The notes: a model not told the origin generated them from the letters alone. A DNA stretch of 64,000 nucleotides from Roseiarcus sp963730555 (GCA_963730555.1 CAVSSS010000013.1:248001-312000); one strand, 5' to 3'. Positions 25,979 to 35,354 are shown, numbered from the stretch's first letter. Translations and numbers: made by a program.

Positions 25979-27010
25979 TTGCAAACGTTGGAGGCGGCTT
26001 TGGAATGGGCGACCAAAACAGGTCGGCATGCTTTGGGGACGCTCGTGCTGCAATCCGGCGCGAGCTTGCCCGGAGCGGAGCTGAGCTGGAAGACCCACGG
26101 AACTCTCGCTCCGGCGCGGGACAACGTCATCGTTTATCCGACCAGCTATTCAGCGCGCCACACGGATATCGAAGGGCTGATCGGACCTGATGGCGTCCTG
26201 GACCCGACGCGGTGGTTCATCGTGATTCCGGACATGTTCACGAATGGGCTGTCCTCGAGTCCGTCCAACAACAAACGCTTCCCGTCGCTGGTGACGACGG
26301 CCGACAATGTTCGCGCTCAACAGCGTTTTCTGCGGGAGGCTTTGGGCGTCGAGCGCGTCGCTTGCGCCTATGGCTTCTCGATGGGCGCGCAGCAGGCCTA
26401 TCACTGGGCGGCTCTGTTTCCGGATGAGGTCGAGCGCGCCATCGTCGTCTGCGGCAGCGCCCGGACGTCGGTTCACAACCAGGTCTTCCTGCGGTCGCTC
26501 CTGGCGACGCTGGAGGCCGCCCCGGAGCATATCGGGGGCGGCCGCTTCTCCGCGGTTCCCACGAAAGCAATGCGCGCCTTCGCGCGGATCTATGCGGGTT
26601 GGGCGATGAGCCAGGATTGGTATCGCGCCAACCTTCACCTGACGAGCAGCGGCGCCGCCAGTCTCGACGATTTTCTCGACAATCACTGGGAGCCGAGGTT
26701 CGCGCCTCGGAAAGCAGAGGATCTCTACGCCCAGGCTTCCACCTGGATCGCTTCCGACATTAGCGCGAACGAACTCTACGAGGGCGATCTCGTTCGCGCA
26801 TTGCAGGCGATCCGGGCGCGCGTGCTTCTCATGCCAGGCAGGACCGACCTATATTTTCCTGTCGCGGACAACGCCCTCGAATTGCCCCATCTCGAGCGGG
26901 CTGAGTTGCGGCCAATTCCATCGATCTGGGGCCATTTGGCGGGTTCGCCATCGCCCGATCGCGAGGATTTCGCCTTCCTGCGCGCCAACGTGCGGGCCTG
27001 GCTCGAATGA
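25979..27010 (+). CDS. alpha/beta hydrolase of the MetX (homoserine acetyltransferase-like) family
   Basis: About 343 residues fold as an alpha/beta hydrolase: PTSYSARHTD, PDMFTNGLSSSPSNN, nucleophile Ser in YGFSMGAQQAYHWA (about 139), Asp in MPGRTDLYFPV and His in SIWGHLAGSPSP. Family members include homoserine O-acetyltransferase and related acyltransferases or hydrolases. The replacement of the usual GGSMGG elbow by GFSMGAQQ suggests it is a relative rather than MetX itself. The start is uncertain: the frame opens with TTG codons at 25979 and 25988 and there is no strong ribosome-binding site. It is divergent from the MBL-fold gene. Confidence 0.82.
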   Translation: MQTLEAALEWATKTGRHALGTLVLQSGASLPGAELSWKTHGTLAPARDNVIVYPTSYSARHTDIEGLIGPDGVLDPTRWFIVIPDMFTNGLSSSPSNNKRFPSLVTTADNVRAQQRFLREALGVERVACAYGFSMGAQQAYHWAALFPDEVERAIVVCGSARTSVHNQVFLRSLLATLEAAPEHIGGGRFSAVPTKAMRAFARIYAGWAMSQDWYRANLHLTSSGAASLDDFLDNHWEPRFAPRKAEDLYAQASTWIASDISANELYEGDLVRALQAIRARVLLMPGRTDLYFPVADNALELPHLERAELRPIPSIWGHLAGSPSPDREDFAFLRANVRAWLE

Positions 27011-27034
27011 ACGCCCGCTCGCGGGCACGCCGAT

Positions 27035-28363
27035 CTATTTGCCCGCGGGGGTGACGCGCCAAACTGTGTTTCCGACGTCGTCGGCAATCAGAAGCGCCCC
27101 GGTCTTGTCGATGGCGAGTCCGACCGGCCGTCCGCGCGCGTTCCCGTTGGCGTCAAGAAAATCGGTGACGACATTCTCTGCTTTGCCATTGGGATGACCG
27201 CCGCTGAAGGGCACGAACACGACTCTGTAACCATTAAAGACCGGCCGGTTCCAACTTCCGTGTTCGCCGACGAACGCGCCGCCGCGGTATTTTTGCGGCA
27301 AAGTGTCGGCTGTGTAAAAAGCGAGGCCGAGCGGCGCCACGTGCGAGCTTAGCGCGTAATCGGGAACGATCGCCTTCGCGACCAGATCTGGGCGCTGCGG
27401 CTCAACGCGCGGATCGAGGTGCTGGCCGAAGTAGCTGTAAGGCCATCCATAGAATCCTCCGTCTTTCACGGAAGTCATGTAATCAGGGACCAAGTTCGGA
27501 CCGAGCTCATCCCGTTCGTTGACGACGGTCCACAGCGCCCCGCTCTCCGGTTCGAAGGTCAGTCCGTTCGGGTTGCGCAGGCCGCTTGCAAAAATGCGCC
27601 AGCGGCCGGTCGCGCGGTCCACTTCCCAGATCGCGGCCCGATTTTCCTCCGCTTCGATGCCGTTCTCGGTGATGTTGCTGTTGGAGCCGACACCAACGTA
27701 AAGCAGCGAGCCGTCCCGGCTCGCCGTCAGGCTCTTCGTCCAGTGATGGTCGATCGGACCGCCAGGCAGCGGGGTCAGCGTCACGCCGCTCGCAGTGATG
27801 GCCTGGTCGCCTGTGTGATAGGGGTAGCGCACAATGGCGTCGGTGTTCGCGACATAGAGATCGTCGCCGACCAGGGCCACGCCGAAGGGCGAATGGAGGT
27901 GGTCGAGAAAGACCGATCGCGTTGGAGGCTTGCTCCCTGCTGGATCGTATCTCAGGAGCGTGATGCGGTTGCTCGACCCGGTGTCGCCGCCCGACGTGAC
28001 CATGTGTTCTATGAACCGCATGACGATGTCTTTGGGCCGAGTGATCGGTTGCGGAGGGGGCGCTTTCGATTCGACCACCAGCACGTCGCCATTGGGCAGC
28101 GTACAGAGCGAGCGCGGATGCTGGAGGCCGGTGGCGAGAGCCTCTATCTTCAACCCCGCTGCAACTTTGGGTGTCTCGCCGTTCTTCCAACCCACGACCG
28201 ACGAGAGATGCATTTGCGGGAACAAATATTGCTGGATGTCCGGCAATACGGGATTGGGGCCGATCTGGCTTTGAAGATCGAAAGGCTCGTCGGCATAGGC
28301 CGCGAGGGTCAGCGCCGACGCCGCGACGAGCGCCATCGACATCAATCTAACGGCCGATTTCAT
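27035..28363 (-). CDS. secreted PQQ-type sorbosone/glucose dehydrogenase family protein
   Basis: The 442-residue protein has a signal peptide (ending TLAAYA) and a six-bladed propeller of the sorbosone dehydrogenase family: LQHPRSLCTLPNGDVLVVES, LHSPFGVALVGDDLYVANTD, SLTASRDGSLLYVGVGSNSN, GLRNPNGLTFEPESG, FVGEHGSWNRPVFNGYRV and GRPVGLAIDKTGALLIADD. These are periplasmic oxidoreductase-like proteins that may use pyrroloquinoline quinone; the substrate is not known. Its start overlaps the end of the DUF2231 gene by 17 bases, so they are translationally coupled, and the membrane protein may be its redox or anchoring partner (inference). Confidence 0.88.
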   Translation of the reverse strand: MKSAVRLMSMALVAASALTLAAYADEPFDLQSQIGPNPVLPDIQQYLFPQMHLSSVVGWKNGETPKVAAGLKIEALATGLQHPRSLCTLPNGDVLVVESKAPPPQPITRPKDIVMRFIEHMVTSGGDTGSSNRITLLRYDPAGSKPPTRSVFLDHLHSPFGVALVGDDLYVANTDAIVRYPYHTGDQAITASGVTLTPLPGGPIDHHWTKSLTASRDGSLLYVGVGSNSNITENGIEAEENRAAIWEVDRATGRWRIFASGLRNPNGLTFEPESGALWTVVNERDELGPNLVPDYMTSVKDGGFYGWPYSYFGQHLDPRVEPQRPDLVAKAIVPDYALSSHVAPLGLAFYTADTLPQKYRGGAFVGEHGSWNRPVFNGYRVVFVPFSGGHPNGKAENVVTDFLDANGNARGRPVGLAIDKTGALLIADDVGNTVWRVTPAGK

Positions 28364-28808
28364 CTGCTACCCCTACCCGATGGCGATAGACCATCGATCG
28401 TCCCATCCAGACCGTGAACAGCAGAATCAATACGACCAGGGCCGAAAGCGAGAGGCCCCACGGCACGACCGAAGTCCACGCGTCGCGTGAATGAATGAGC
28501 ATGTTGAACGTAGCCAGGATGAGCACCAGCACATTCCCGGTCGCGTGCGGCCACGCCGGGGGTTGAGCGCGGATAACCCGGCTGCTGGCAAAATCGATCA
28601 GTCCGAAAAAGGCGGCGATATAGCCAAAGATCACGCCGATGGTCACCAGCCACGCGGAAAAATCCGCCCACATCATGTCCGCTGACCGCCAGTACGTCAG
28701 GTCGGTCAGAAGAACCCCGACGAAGCAGGCGATCGGAATCGGGACCAGCAACGGATGGATCGGCTGGCGGAAGATTCGCATCGTGGAGCGCGGGTTCGCG
28801 ACAGACAT
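28347..28808 (-). CDS. DUF2231 membrane protein
   Basis: This 153-residue protein has four hydrophobic segments (about 18-40 HPLLVPIPIACFVGVLLTDL, 50-75, 88-106 and 115-135) and the DUF2231 pattern HPLLVPIPIA near the start. It is an inner-membrane protein of unknown biochemical role. I chose the second ATG (MSVANPRSTM), nine bases after GGAG; another ATG four codons earlier is possible. The gene overlaps the sorbosone-type dehydrogenase gene by 17 bases, and this pairing is seen in other proteobacteria, suggesting a periplasmic oxidation module. Confidence 0.85.
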   Translation of the reverse strand: MSVANPRSTMRIFRQPIHPLLVPIPIACFVGVLLTDLTYWRSADMMWADFSAWLVTIGVIFGYIAAFFGLIDFASSRVIRAQPPAWPHATGNVLVLILATFNMLIHSRDAWTSVVPWGLSLSALVVLILLFTVWMGRSMVYRHRVGVADEIGR

Positions 28809-28820
28809 CGTTTGCTCCAT

Positions 28821-29131
28821 AGGCGCGTTTTGAACACGGACGCTCTTGGAACAGCAGCGGACGCCAATGGTTCCCGCTCGACTTGAAACGCCGGCGCGGC
28901 CGGCGTCCCCCGAGCCGCGGAGGGCCGAATCATTGAGCCGACATCGCGGATTGCGCTGTGAATGTGGCGCTTGGCCGGATTCCAGATCTCCGGGTTCTGT
29001 TTGGAAATGGCTGGAGTTCTGCCCTTCTCAGATGATCGCTACTAAAGCATGGCGCATTTAGACGGCGCCGTCGTCCGACGTTGGGGGAGCGTGGCGGGTA
29101 GCGCAGGACCTCCCGCGCGTCGCCCAGCGGG
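28821..29131. other. 311-base gap, nothing recognised
   Basis: The gap separates the divergently oriented DUF2231 start from the end of bolA. Short open frames exist on both strands but have no domains or ribosome-binding sites. The DUF2231/dehydrogenase promoter should be in its left part. Confidence 0.4.
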
Positions 29132-29362
29132 TCAGCTCTCCGACGTGGTCAAGGCGAGCGCGTGCAATTCCCCGCCCATGCGGCCCTTCAGCGCCTCGTA
29201 GACCATCTGGTGCTGCTTGACCCGCGTCTTCCCCTTGAACGCGGCCGAAACGACGCTCGCCGAATAGTGGTTCCCGTCGCCGGCCAGATCCTTCACCTCA
29301 ACTCGCGCGTCGGGAAACGCCTCGCGGATCATTGTCTCAATCTCAGTCTGCGACATGGCCAT
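29132..29362 (-). CDS. BolA family protein
   Basis: The 76-residue protein (MAMSQTEIETMIREAFPDAR) is a class II-like KH fold BolA domain: VEVKDLAGDGNHYSASVVSA, then FKGKTRVKQHQMVYEALKGR with the conserved His used for [2Fe-2S] sharing with a monothiol glutaredoxin. AAGGAG lies 13 bases upstream of the first ATG. It is the last gene of purL-small gene-bolA, overlapping the small gene by 20 bases. In alphaproteobacteria a glutaredoxin gene (grxD) often follows, but here the strand is empty downstream. The likely role is iron-sulfur or iron homeostasis. Confidence 0.9.
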   Translation of the reverse strand: MAMSQTEIETMIREAFPDARVEVKDLAGDGNHYSASVVSAAFKGKTRVKQHQMVYEALKGRMGGELHALALTTSES

Positions 29363-29585
29363 GGGCGGCGTGCTCCTTGTGGGCCTCGAGGGCGTGCTCT
29401 TCTTCCTCGGCCTCCGTTTCGAGCCGCGCGACAATATCCTCGGCAGCTTCGGCGGCGGCGATCGTGACCCCGTCGGTCATGAGGATCATGCAGTCGTCCG
29501 CATCGGACGCATTGATGGCGACCACGCGTTCGGGGCGGATATAGGCGAAGCCCTTCACGGTTTTGACGATGATGAACGGGATCAT
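29343..29585 (-). CDS. small conserved protein between purL and bolA
   Basis: The 80-residue protein starts at the ATG of MIPFIIVKTVKGFAYIRPER, overlapping the purL stop codon by four bases. The N-terminal half is beta-rich (VVAINASDADDCMILMTDGV) and resembles small regulatory beta-barrel proteins. The C-terminal half is a charged helix (EDIVARLETEAEEEEHALEA) followed by a His-rich end (HKEHAAHGHVAD) that could bind metal. The tight overlaps on both sides show it is translated with purL and bolA. I do not recognise a named family. Confidence 0.75.
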   Translation of the reverse strand: MIPFIIVKTVKGFAYIRPERVVAINASDADDCMILMTDGVTIAAAEAAEDIVARLETEAEEEEHALEAHKEHAAHGHVAD

Positions 29586-31795
29586 GGGTTGGCTCCCAAA
29601 GTGCGGCTCATGGCAGCCGGCAGGCAACTCTCATACGCTTCGACGAGCGCCGCAAGAGCGAGCGGCGCCGCGCCAGCCAGCCTCAATGTCTGGCCTCCGG
29701 TGACGCCGATGCACGAGAGCGCAACATTGAATTGCTTCGCCGCCTCGGCGATGGCCCCGCGCTCAGCCGCCGGCGCGGTCACAACGTAGCGGCCCTGATC
29801 CTCGCCGAAGAAGAACGCATGGTCCGGGCCCTCGGCCTCGACGCTTGCACCGATGGCGCCCGCCATAGCCATTTCGGCCAGGACGACAGCCAGGCCGCCA
29901 TCGGCGAGGTCATGGACCGCGCTGACCCTGTTCTCTCGAATGAGCGCCGCAACGAATTCGCCATTGCGGCGTTCGGCGGCGAGATCGACCGGCGGCGGCG
30001 CGCCTTCCTCCAGGCCAGCTATCGTCATGAGCCAGGCGGACTGGCCGAGCCACCCCGGCGACCCGCCGACGAGCCAGATATCCTCGCCTGCCGCCTTGAA
30101 AGCGAGGTTCGCCGCCTTCGCCACGTCCTCGACGACGCCGACGCCGCCGATTGCCGGCGTGGGCGGAATGCCTGAGCCCATCGTCTCGTTGTAGAGCGAC
30201 ACGTTGCCGGAGACGACGGGAAAGTCGAGCGCCCGCGCCGCTTCGCCGATCCCCTCGACGCAACCGACAAATTCGCCCATCGTCTCAGGCCGCTCCGGAT
30301 TGCCGAAGTTGAGATTGTCGGTGAGCGCCAGCGGACGCGCGCCGACGGCGATGAGATTGCGCCACGCTTCGGCGACCGCCTGCTTTCCCCCTTCGCGCGG
30401 ATCGGCGGCGCAGTAGCGTTCGGTGCAGTCGGTGGTCAGCGCCAGGCCCTTCGGCCCATCGCCGAGCCGGACCACCGCCGCGTCGCCACCCGGCCCCTGG
30501 ATCGTGTTGCCGAGGATCAGCGTGTCATATTGCTCGTAGATCCAGCGCTTCGAGCAAAGATCCGGCGACGAGAGGAGTTTGATTAGCGCCGCGTCCGTCG
30601 GCATCGGAGGCTTGATCAATGCGGAGTCCAGAATCGGGGCGCGCGGCGCTTGCGTCCACGGCCGGTCATAAAGCGGCGCCTCGTCACCGAGCTCCTTGAT
30701 CGGCAGGTCGGCTTTGACCTCGCCGCCTCGCCTGATGACAAAACGGCGCGCATCCGTGGTCTTGCCGATGATTGCGAAATCGAGCCCCCATTTGCGGAAA
30801 ATGGCCTCGGCCTCAGGCTCCTTCTCGGGCTTGAGGACCATGAGCATGCGCTCCTGGCTCTCTGAGAGCATCATCTCGTAGGCGCTCATGCCCGTTTCGC
30901 GGCACGGCACGTGGTCGAGGTCGAGGTCGATGCCGAGATCGCCCTTGGCGCCCATTTCGGCCGCCGAGGACGTGAGCCCCGCCGCGCCCATGTCTTGGAT
31001 GGCGATCACCGCCCCGGAGCGCATCAGCTCGAGGCAGGCCTCGAGCAGCAGCTTCTCGGCGAACGGGTCGCCGACCTGGACGGTTGGGCGCTTTTCTTCG
31101 GCGTCCGCCTCGAAGGCGGCCGACGCCATGCTCGCGCCGTGGATGCCGTCGCGCCCGGTCTTCGAGCCGAGATAGACGATCGGATTGCCGATTCCGGTCG
31201 CGGCTGAAGTGAAGATCGCGTCCCGCCGGGCGACGCCGACCGCCATCGCGTTGACCAGGATGTTGCAGTCGTAGCGCCGATGAAAGCCGGTCGAGCCGCC
31301 GACTGTCGGCACGCCGAACGAGTTGCCATAGCCGCCGATCCCGGCGACGACGCCCGCGACCAGACGCCGCGTCTTCGGGTGCTCAGGCGCGCCGAAGCGC
31401 AGGAAGTTGAGCGCGGCGACCGGCCTTGCACCCATGGTGAAAACGTCGCGCAAAATGCCGCCCACCCCCGTCGCTGCGCCCTGATAGGGCTCGATGAAAG
31501 AGGGATGATTGTGGCTCTCCATCTTGAACACGCAGACCTCGCCATCGCCGATGTCAACGACGCCCGCGTTCTCCCCCGGCCCGTAGATGACGTGAGGGCC
31601 CTTGGTCGGCAGCTTGCGCAAGTGCAGGCGCGAAGACTTGTACGAGCAATGCTCGTTCCACATCGCCGAGACGATTCCGAGTTCGGTAAAGGTCGGCGTC
31701 CGGCCGATCAGCGTGACGAGGCGCTCATACTCGTCCGGCTTCAGGCCATGGGAGACTGCTAGCTTTTCGTCGACCTCGGGTTCTTGGGGATTCAA
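29582..31795 (-). CDS. purL: phosphoribosylformylglycinamidine synthase subunit PurL
   Basis: The protein is the small-type (bacterial three-component) FGAM synthase: MWNEHCSYKSSRLHLRKLPT, GPGENAGVVDIGDGEVCVFK, ESHNHPSFIEPYQGAATGVG, IQDMGAAGLTSSAAEMGAKG and HDLADGGLAVVLAEMAMAGA. With PurS and PurQ it converts FGAR to FGAM using ATP in purine synthesis. A TTG at 31795 gives 737 residues, near the family norm; a TTG 60 bases upstream adds an unconserved tail. It overlaps the next small gene, with bolA third in the operon. No purS or purQ lies in the window. Confidence 0.95.
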   Translation of the reverse strand: MNPQEPEVDEKLAVSHGLKPDEYERLVTLIGRTPTFTELGIVSAMWNEHCSYKSSRLHLRKLPTKGPHVIYGPGENAGVVDIGDGEVCVFKMESHNHPSFIEPYQGAATGVGGILRDVFTMGARPVAALNFLRFGAPEHPKTRRLVAGVVAGIGGYGNSFGVPTVGGSTGFHRRYDCNILVNAMAVGVARRDAIFTSAATGIGNPIVYLGSKTGRDGIHGASMASAAFEADAEEKRPTVQVGDPFAEKLLLEACLELMRSGAVIAIQDMGAAGLTSSAAEMGAKGDLGIDLDLDHVPCRETGMSAYEMMLSESQERMLMVLKPEKEPEAEAIFRKWGLDFAIIGKTTDARRFVIRRGGEVKADLPIKELGDEAPLYDRPWTQAPRAPILDSALIKPPMPTDAALIKLLSSPDLCSKRWIYEQYDTLILGNTIQGPGGDAAVVRLGDGPKGLALTTDCTERYCAADPREGGKQAVAEAWRNLIAVGARPLALTDNLNFGNPERPETMGEFVGCVEGIGEAARALDFPVVSGNVSLYNETMGSGIPPTPAIGGVGVVEDVAKAANLAFKAAGEDIWLVGGSPGWLGQSAWLMTIAGLEEGAPPPVDLAAERRNGEFVAALIRENRVSAVHDLADGGLAVVLAEMAMAGAIGASVEAEGPDHAFFFGEDQGRYVVTAPAAERGAIAEAAKQFNVALSCIGVTGGQTLRLAGAAPLALAALVEAYESCLPAAMSRTLGANP

Positions 31796-31851
31796 CCGGC
31801 GTCTCTTCGTCTCGGGGGGCCGGCCGGAGATAGACTGTGACGCGGCCGATC

Positions 31852-32701
31852 TCAAGCGATCGCGAGAAATTGGCGAAGCCCGAGGCTCAGATCTCCTTCA
31901 TCACCTGCGGCATAGGAGAGCACCGCGAAGAGCGCGGTTCCTCCCAGGACGTTGCCCAGGAGAACCGGAACAATGAAGCCCAGCAGCATCTGCGCCACGC
32001 TCTGATCGCCCGCAAGCACAAGCATGAAAGCCTCCATGCTGCCAGCGACAATGTGCTGGAAGCCGCCGACCGCAATGAGATAGGTCAGAACCACGATCAT
32101 CTGAAACTCCGCCCCTTCCGCGCTCGGCATGAGCCAGACGAGGACCGCGATCAGGAAGCCCGCCGAAATCCCGCGCACCAGCATCTCGAACCAGCCGGCC
32201 GAGCGTATGCATGCTGACGTCCAACATGGCCTGACGCAGGCTGCCCTCGAGAACCGGCGTGAACGAGCAGAAGAGCGCAGCGAGCAGGGTTCCGGCGAAA
32301 TTGGCGGCAAGGACAAGGGCCCACATGCGCGCCACCAGCATGAGGTTCCTACGGGAGAAATCCGCGAGCAACGGCAGGACAACGGTGATCGTCGTCTCGG
32401 TGAATAATTGCTGGCGCGCCAGGATCACCATGAGAAAGCCGATGGAATAGCCGAAGCTTGAGACCAAGGGCGCCCATGGCGCGTCAGGCAACGCGCGCAC
32501 AAGCGCCGCCTGGCCGAGGAGTGAAAAGCTGATCGAGAGGCCACCGGCGAATCCGGACCACCAGAGCGAGACCGCGGGCCGCTCCATTTGCTCCTGGCCC
32601 TCCTGCCGGACGATCTGGTAAACCGTCTTGACCGGAAGACGGGCGTGTTCGGCGAGCGCGCGCTCTTCGCGCTCGCCCGCTTCCTCGTCGGATATGCTCA
32701 A
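31852..32701 (-). CDS. formate/nitrite transporter family membrane protein (frameshifted)
   Basis: A charged N-terminus (SISDEEAGEREERALAEHAR) precedes at least six membrane segments: SLWWSGFAGGLSISFSLLGQ, LVSSFGYSIGFLMVILARQQ, MWALVLAANFAGTLLAALFC, then, in another frame, GISAGFLIAVLVWLMPSAEG, VLTYLIAVGGFQHIVAGSME and GNVLGGTALFAVLSYAAGDE. This matches the YfdC-like branch of the formate/nitrite transporter family, which forms pentameric anion channels. One extra base near 32200-32218 breaks the frame; the span is one base over a multiple of three. A TTG start with GAGGTGGGG upstream is assumed. It lies upstream of purL with a 56-base gap. Confidence 0.82.
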
Positions 32702-32816
32702 GGCCCCACCTCGCTTCCATCGATGCCTGGTGAGGGAAACGCGCGAGCGGGCCGCTCCGTTGCGAGGCGTCGAGGCCAAAGCGCTGGCGGAGGGTCGGCC
32801 GGAGGAGCGATCGCCC

Positions 32817-33203
32817 GTGACCGAAGACGCGCTTGCCGACCTCTACCGAGCCTATATCGCCTGCCTCAACCGGCAGGATTGGCCCCACTTGCACAAATTC
32901 GTAGCGGACGATGCGCGCCACAACGGCCGGCCGTTCGGTCTTGCCGGCTATCGCGCCATGCTCGAGCGCGATTTCGCCGAAATCCCCGATCTTGAGTTCA
33001 ACATCGGGCTCCTGATCTGCGAGCCGCCCCATGTCGCGAGCCGGCTTCGGTTCGACTGCCGGCCGAAGGGTCTGTTTCTCGGTCTTCCGGTGAATGGCAG
33101 GCGAGTCAATTTCGCCGAGAACGTCTTCTATCGGTTCCACGACGGCAGGATTGCGGAGGTCTGGTCGGTGATCGACAAGGGGGCGATCGAAGCGCAGCTT
33201 TGA
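32817..33203 (+). CDS. SnoaL-like ester cyclase family protein
   Basis: The 128-residue protein begins at a GTG with GGAGG 11 bases upstream. It folds as one NTF2-like SnoaL domain: ADLYRAYIACLNRQDWPHLH, FVADDARHNGRPFGLAGYRA, RLRFDCRPKGLFLGLPVNGR and FAENVFYRFHDGRIAEVWSV. The His in DDARHNG and the Asp/Glu pair near the end occupy the places of catalytic residues in ester cyclases, but most such bacterial proteins have no known substrate. It is divergent from the formate/nitrite transporter gene. Confidence 0.8.
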   Translation: MTEDALADLYRAYIACLNRQDWPHLHKFVADDARHNGRPFGLAGYRAMLERDFAEIPDLEFNIGLLICEPPHVASRLRFDCRPKGLFLGLPVNGRRVNFAENVFYRFHDGRIAEVWSVIDKGAIEAQL

Positions 33204-33417
33204 CGTCAGGTCGATCCGCGGAAACGACGGGTTTGGCGTCGGCGCAGAAAAAGGAGACGGCTCTCTGGGTAACGCGCGTCCAAATGCGCTGCAACGGCGG
33301 CTATCGTCAGGAGACGCGCACTATCGCAAGCCGCTGGACCTGGGATATGATGGTTTCGCTTGAGGAAATATGAGGTGGCGCCGCTCTAACCCGCAACTGT
33401 GAAGGGAGCTTTCAATT

Positions 33418-33537
33418 ATGGCTCTCATAATCCTGATCCTTTTTATGGAACTCCTCCTCGCTATCGTGTTACCGGCTCCAAATATGGGCGCGCCGATAAG
33501 GCGTCTTTTGGGAATCCGCCAAGGGAAACCGAATTAG
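33418..33537 (+). CDS. 39-residue small membrane protein
   Basis: A GGGAG site lies ten bases before an ATG that opens a 39-codon frame: a hydrophobic helix (ALIILILFMELLLAIVLPAP, residues 2-21) followed by a basic tail (GAPIRRLLGIRQGKPN). The design, with one membrane helix and a positively charged end, is typical of small inner-membrane peptides. No family is recognised and no toxin partner is seen nearby. It sits in the otherwise empty 33204-33572 gap upstream of the mutL 3' end. Confidence 0.5.
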   Translation: MALIILILFMELLLAIVLPAPNMGAPIRRLLGIRQGKPN

Positions 33538-33572
33538 CCGGGTCGGTAGGGGCCCATTGAAGCCCCGCTTGC

Positions 33573-35354
33573 CTACCGCCGCCCGAACAGCCGCTCGATG
33601 TCGGCAAGCTTGAGCTCGACATAGGTCGGGCGGCCGTGGTTGCACTGGCCGGCGCCGGGCGTCGCCTCCATTGTGCGCAGGAGCGCGTTCATCTCCTCGG
33701 GCTTGAGCGACCGGCCTGAGCGCACCGAATGGCGGCAGGCGAAGGTTCCGAGCCAACGGTCGAGCCGGCGCGTCAGGCTCTGCGCCCCGTCTTCGGCCGC
33801 AAGGTCGGCCGCGAGATCGCGAACGAGGCCAGCCAGGTCGCCTTGCGCGATCGCCGCAGGCGCTTCCCGCACCATCAACGCGCCCGGGCCGAAGCCCTCG
33901 ACAATGAGGCCGAGACCAGCCAGCTCCTCCGCATGCGCGTCGATGAGCGCCGCAGCGTCGGGATCGAGATCGACGATGAGCGGGGTCAGCAGCGTCTGCC
34001 GCTCGACCCCGCCCTCATCGCGCTCACGCTTGAGCCGCTCATAGACGATGCGCTCATGCGCCGCGTGCTGGTCGACGATGACGACCCCGTCCCGCGTCTG
34101 GGCGATGATGTAATTCTCATGCACCTGCGCCCGCGCCGCGCCCAGCGGAGCGACGATGTCGCGCTCGCTTGGCTGCGCCGCCGGCGCCGGCGCGGAGGGC
34201 GCGAGTTCGGCGAAGCTCGCCTGCGCTTCCTCCGCGAACCGCGGCGCCGCGGGCGAGGCGCGCCAGTCCCACCGGGGAGAATAGGAAGCTCCCCGGTATT
34301 GTTGGTGGGGGCGCATGGCGAGGATCGTGGCGGTCCCGCCGGTGGTCGAGGCGCGGTGCAGCGCCTCGTTCAGGTGTCGCTTGATCGCGCCGACGATGAG
34401 CGCGCGGATCGCGGCGGCATCGCGAAAGCGCACTTCGGCTTTCGCCGGGTGGACGTTGACGTCGACCTCGGCGGGATCGCATTCGATGAAGAGCGCCGCA
34501 ACCGCATGCCGGTCGGGGGGCAGGAAATCGAGATAAGCGCCGCGCAGCGCGCCGGCGAGCGTCTTGTCGCGCACCGCCCGCCCGTTGACGAACAGGAACT
34601 GCTGCGAGGCGTTCGGCCGGCTATAGGTGGGCAGGCCGGTCCGGCCGAAGAGTCGTGAGCCGTCGCGCCGCGCGTCGAGCGCGACCGAATTTGCGGCGAA
34701 ATCGTCGCTGAGCGCCTGGCGGAGCCGCTCGGCGAAACCTGCTTCGCCCGCGCCCGTGGGCGGCCAGTCGAAGCTCGAACCGAGGTCAGTCGCAAACGAA
34801 AAGCGGACCTCCGGCGCAGCCATGGCCAGGCGTTTGACCGCGTCCGCCGCGGCCAGCGCCTCCGCTCGGTCGGATTTGAGGAATTTGAGCCTGGCGGGCG
34901 TGGCGGCGAACAAGTCGCGCGCCTCGACCCGCGCGCCGGTTGCGCTCGCGCAGGGCTCGATCGCGCTTTTCGCCCCGTCCTCGACCAGGAGCCTGAGGCC
35001 GTGCGGCGCGCCGAGGCTTCGGGTGCGGATTTCGAGCCGCGACACCGAGGCGATCGAGGGCAGGGCCTCGCCACGGAAGCCGAAAGTGGCGATTTGCGCA
35101 AGGTCGCCGTCGATGAGTTTCGACGTCGCGTGACGCTCGACGCTAAGGGCGAGATCGGCTTCGTCCAGCCCATGCCCGTCGTCGACCACCCGGATGAGCC
35201 GCCGCCCGCCGGCTTCGATCGTGACCTCGATCGATTTCGCGCGAGCGTCGAGCGCGTTCTCGACCAGTTCCTTGATCGCCGCGGCAGGCCGCTCGATCAC
35301 CTCGCCCGCGGCGATGCGGTCGATGGTCAAGGGATCGAGACGGCAAATCGGCAT
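33573..35354 (-). CDS. mutL: DNA mismatch repair protein MutL
   Basis: The 593-residue protein has the GHKL ATPase motifs (IDRIAAGEVIERPAAAIKEL, DDGHGLDEADL, TFGFRGEALPSIASVSRLEI), the transducer domain (VDVNVHPAKAEVRF) and the C-terminal dimerisation domain. This contains QTRDGVVIVDQHAAHERIVYE and ACRHSVRSGRSLKPEEMNAL, ending CNHGRPTYVELKLADIERLF. MutL links MutS mismatch recognition to strand removal. The interdomain linker (about 340-400) is Ala/Pro-rich, as usual. The endonuclease motif DQHAAHERIVYE is present, while CxHGRP at the end corresponds to the metal-site region of nicking MutL forms. The length is normal and the gene intact. Confidence 0.96.
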   Translation of the reverse strand: MPICRLDPLTIDRIAAGEVIERPAAAIKELVENALDARAKSIEVTIEAGGRRLIRVVDDGHGLDEADLALSVERHATSKLIDGDLAQIATFGFRGEALPSIASVSRLEIRTRSLGAPHGLRLLVEDGAKSAIEPCASATGARVEARDLFAATPARLKFLKSDRAEALAAADAVKRLAMAAPEVRFSFATDLGSSFDWPPTGAGEAGFAERLRQALSDDFAANSVALDARRDGSRLFGRTGLPTYSRPNASQQFLFVNGRAVRDKTLAGALRGAYLDFLPPDRHAVAALFIECDPAEVDVNVHPAKAEVRFRDAAAIRALIVGAIKRHLNEALHRASTTGGTATILAMRPHQQYRGASYSPRWDWRASPAAPRFAEEAQASFAELAPSAPAPAAQPSERDIVAPLGAARAQVHENYIIAQTRDGVVIVDQHAAHERIVYERLKRERDEGGVERQTLLTPLIVDLDPDAAALIDAHAEELAGLGLIVEGFGPGALMVREAPAAIAQGDLAGLVRDLAADLAAEDGAQSLTRRLDRWLGTFACRHSVRSGRSLKPEEMNALLRTMEATPGAGQCNHGRPTYVELKLADIERLFGRR

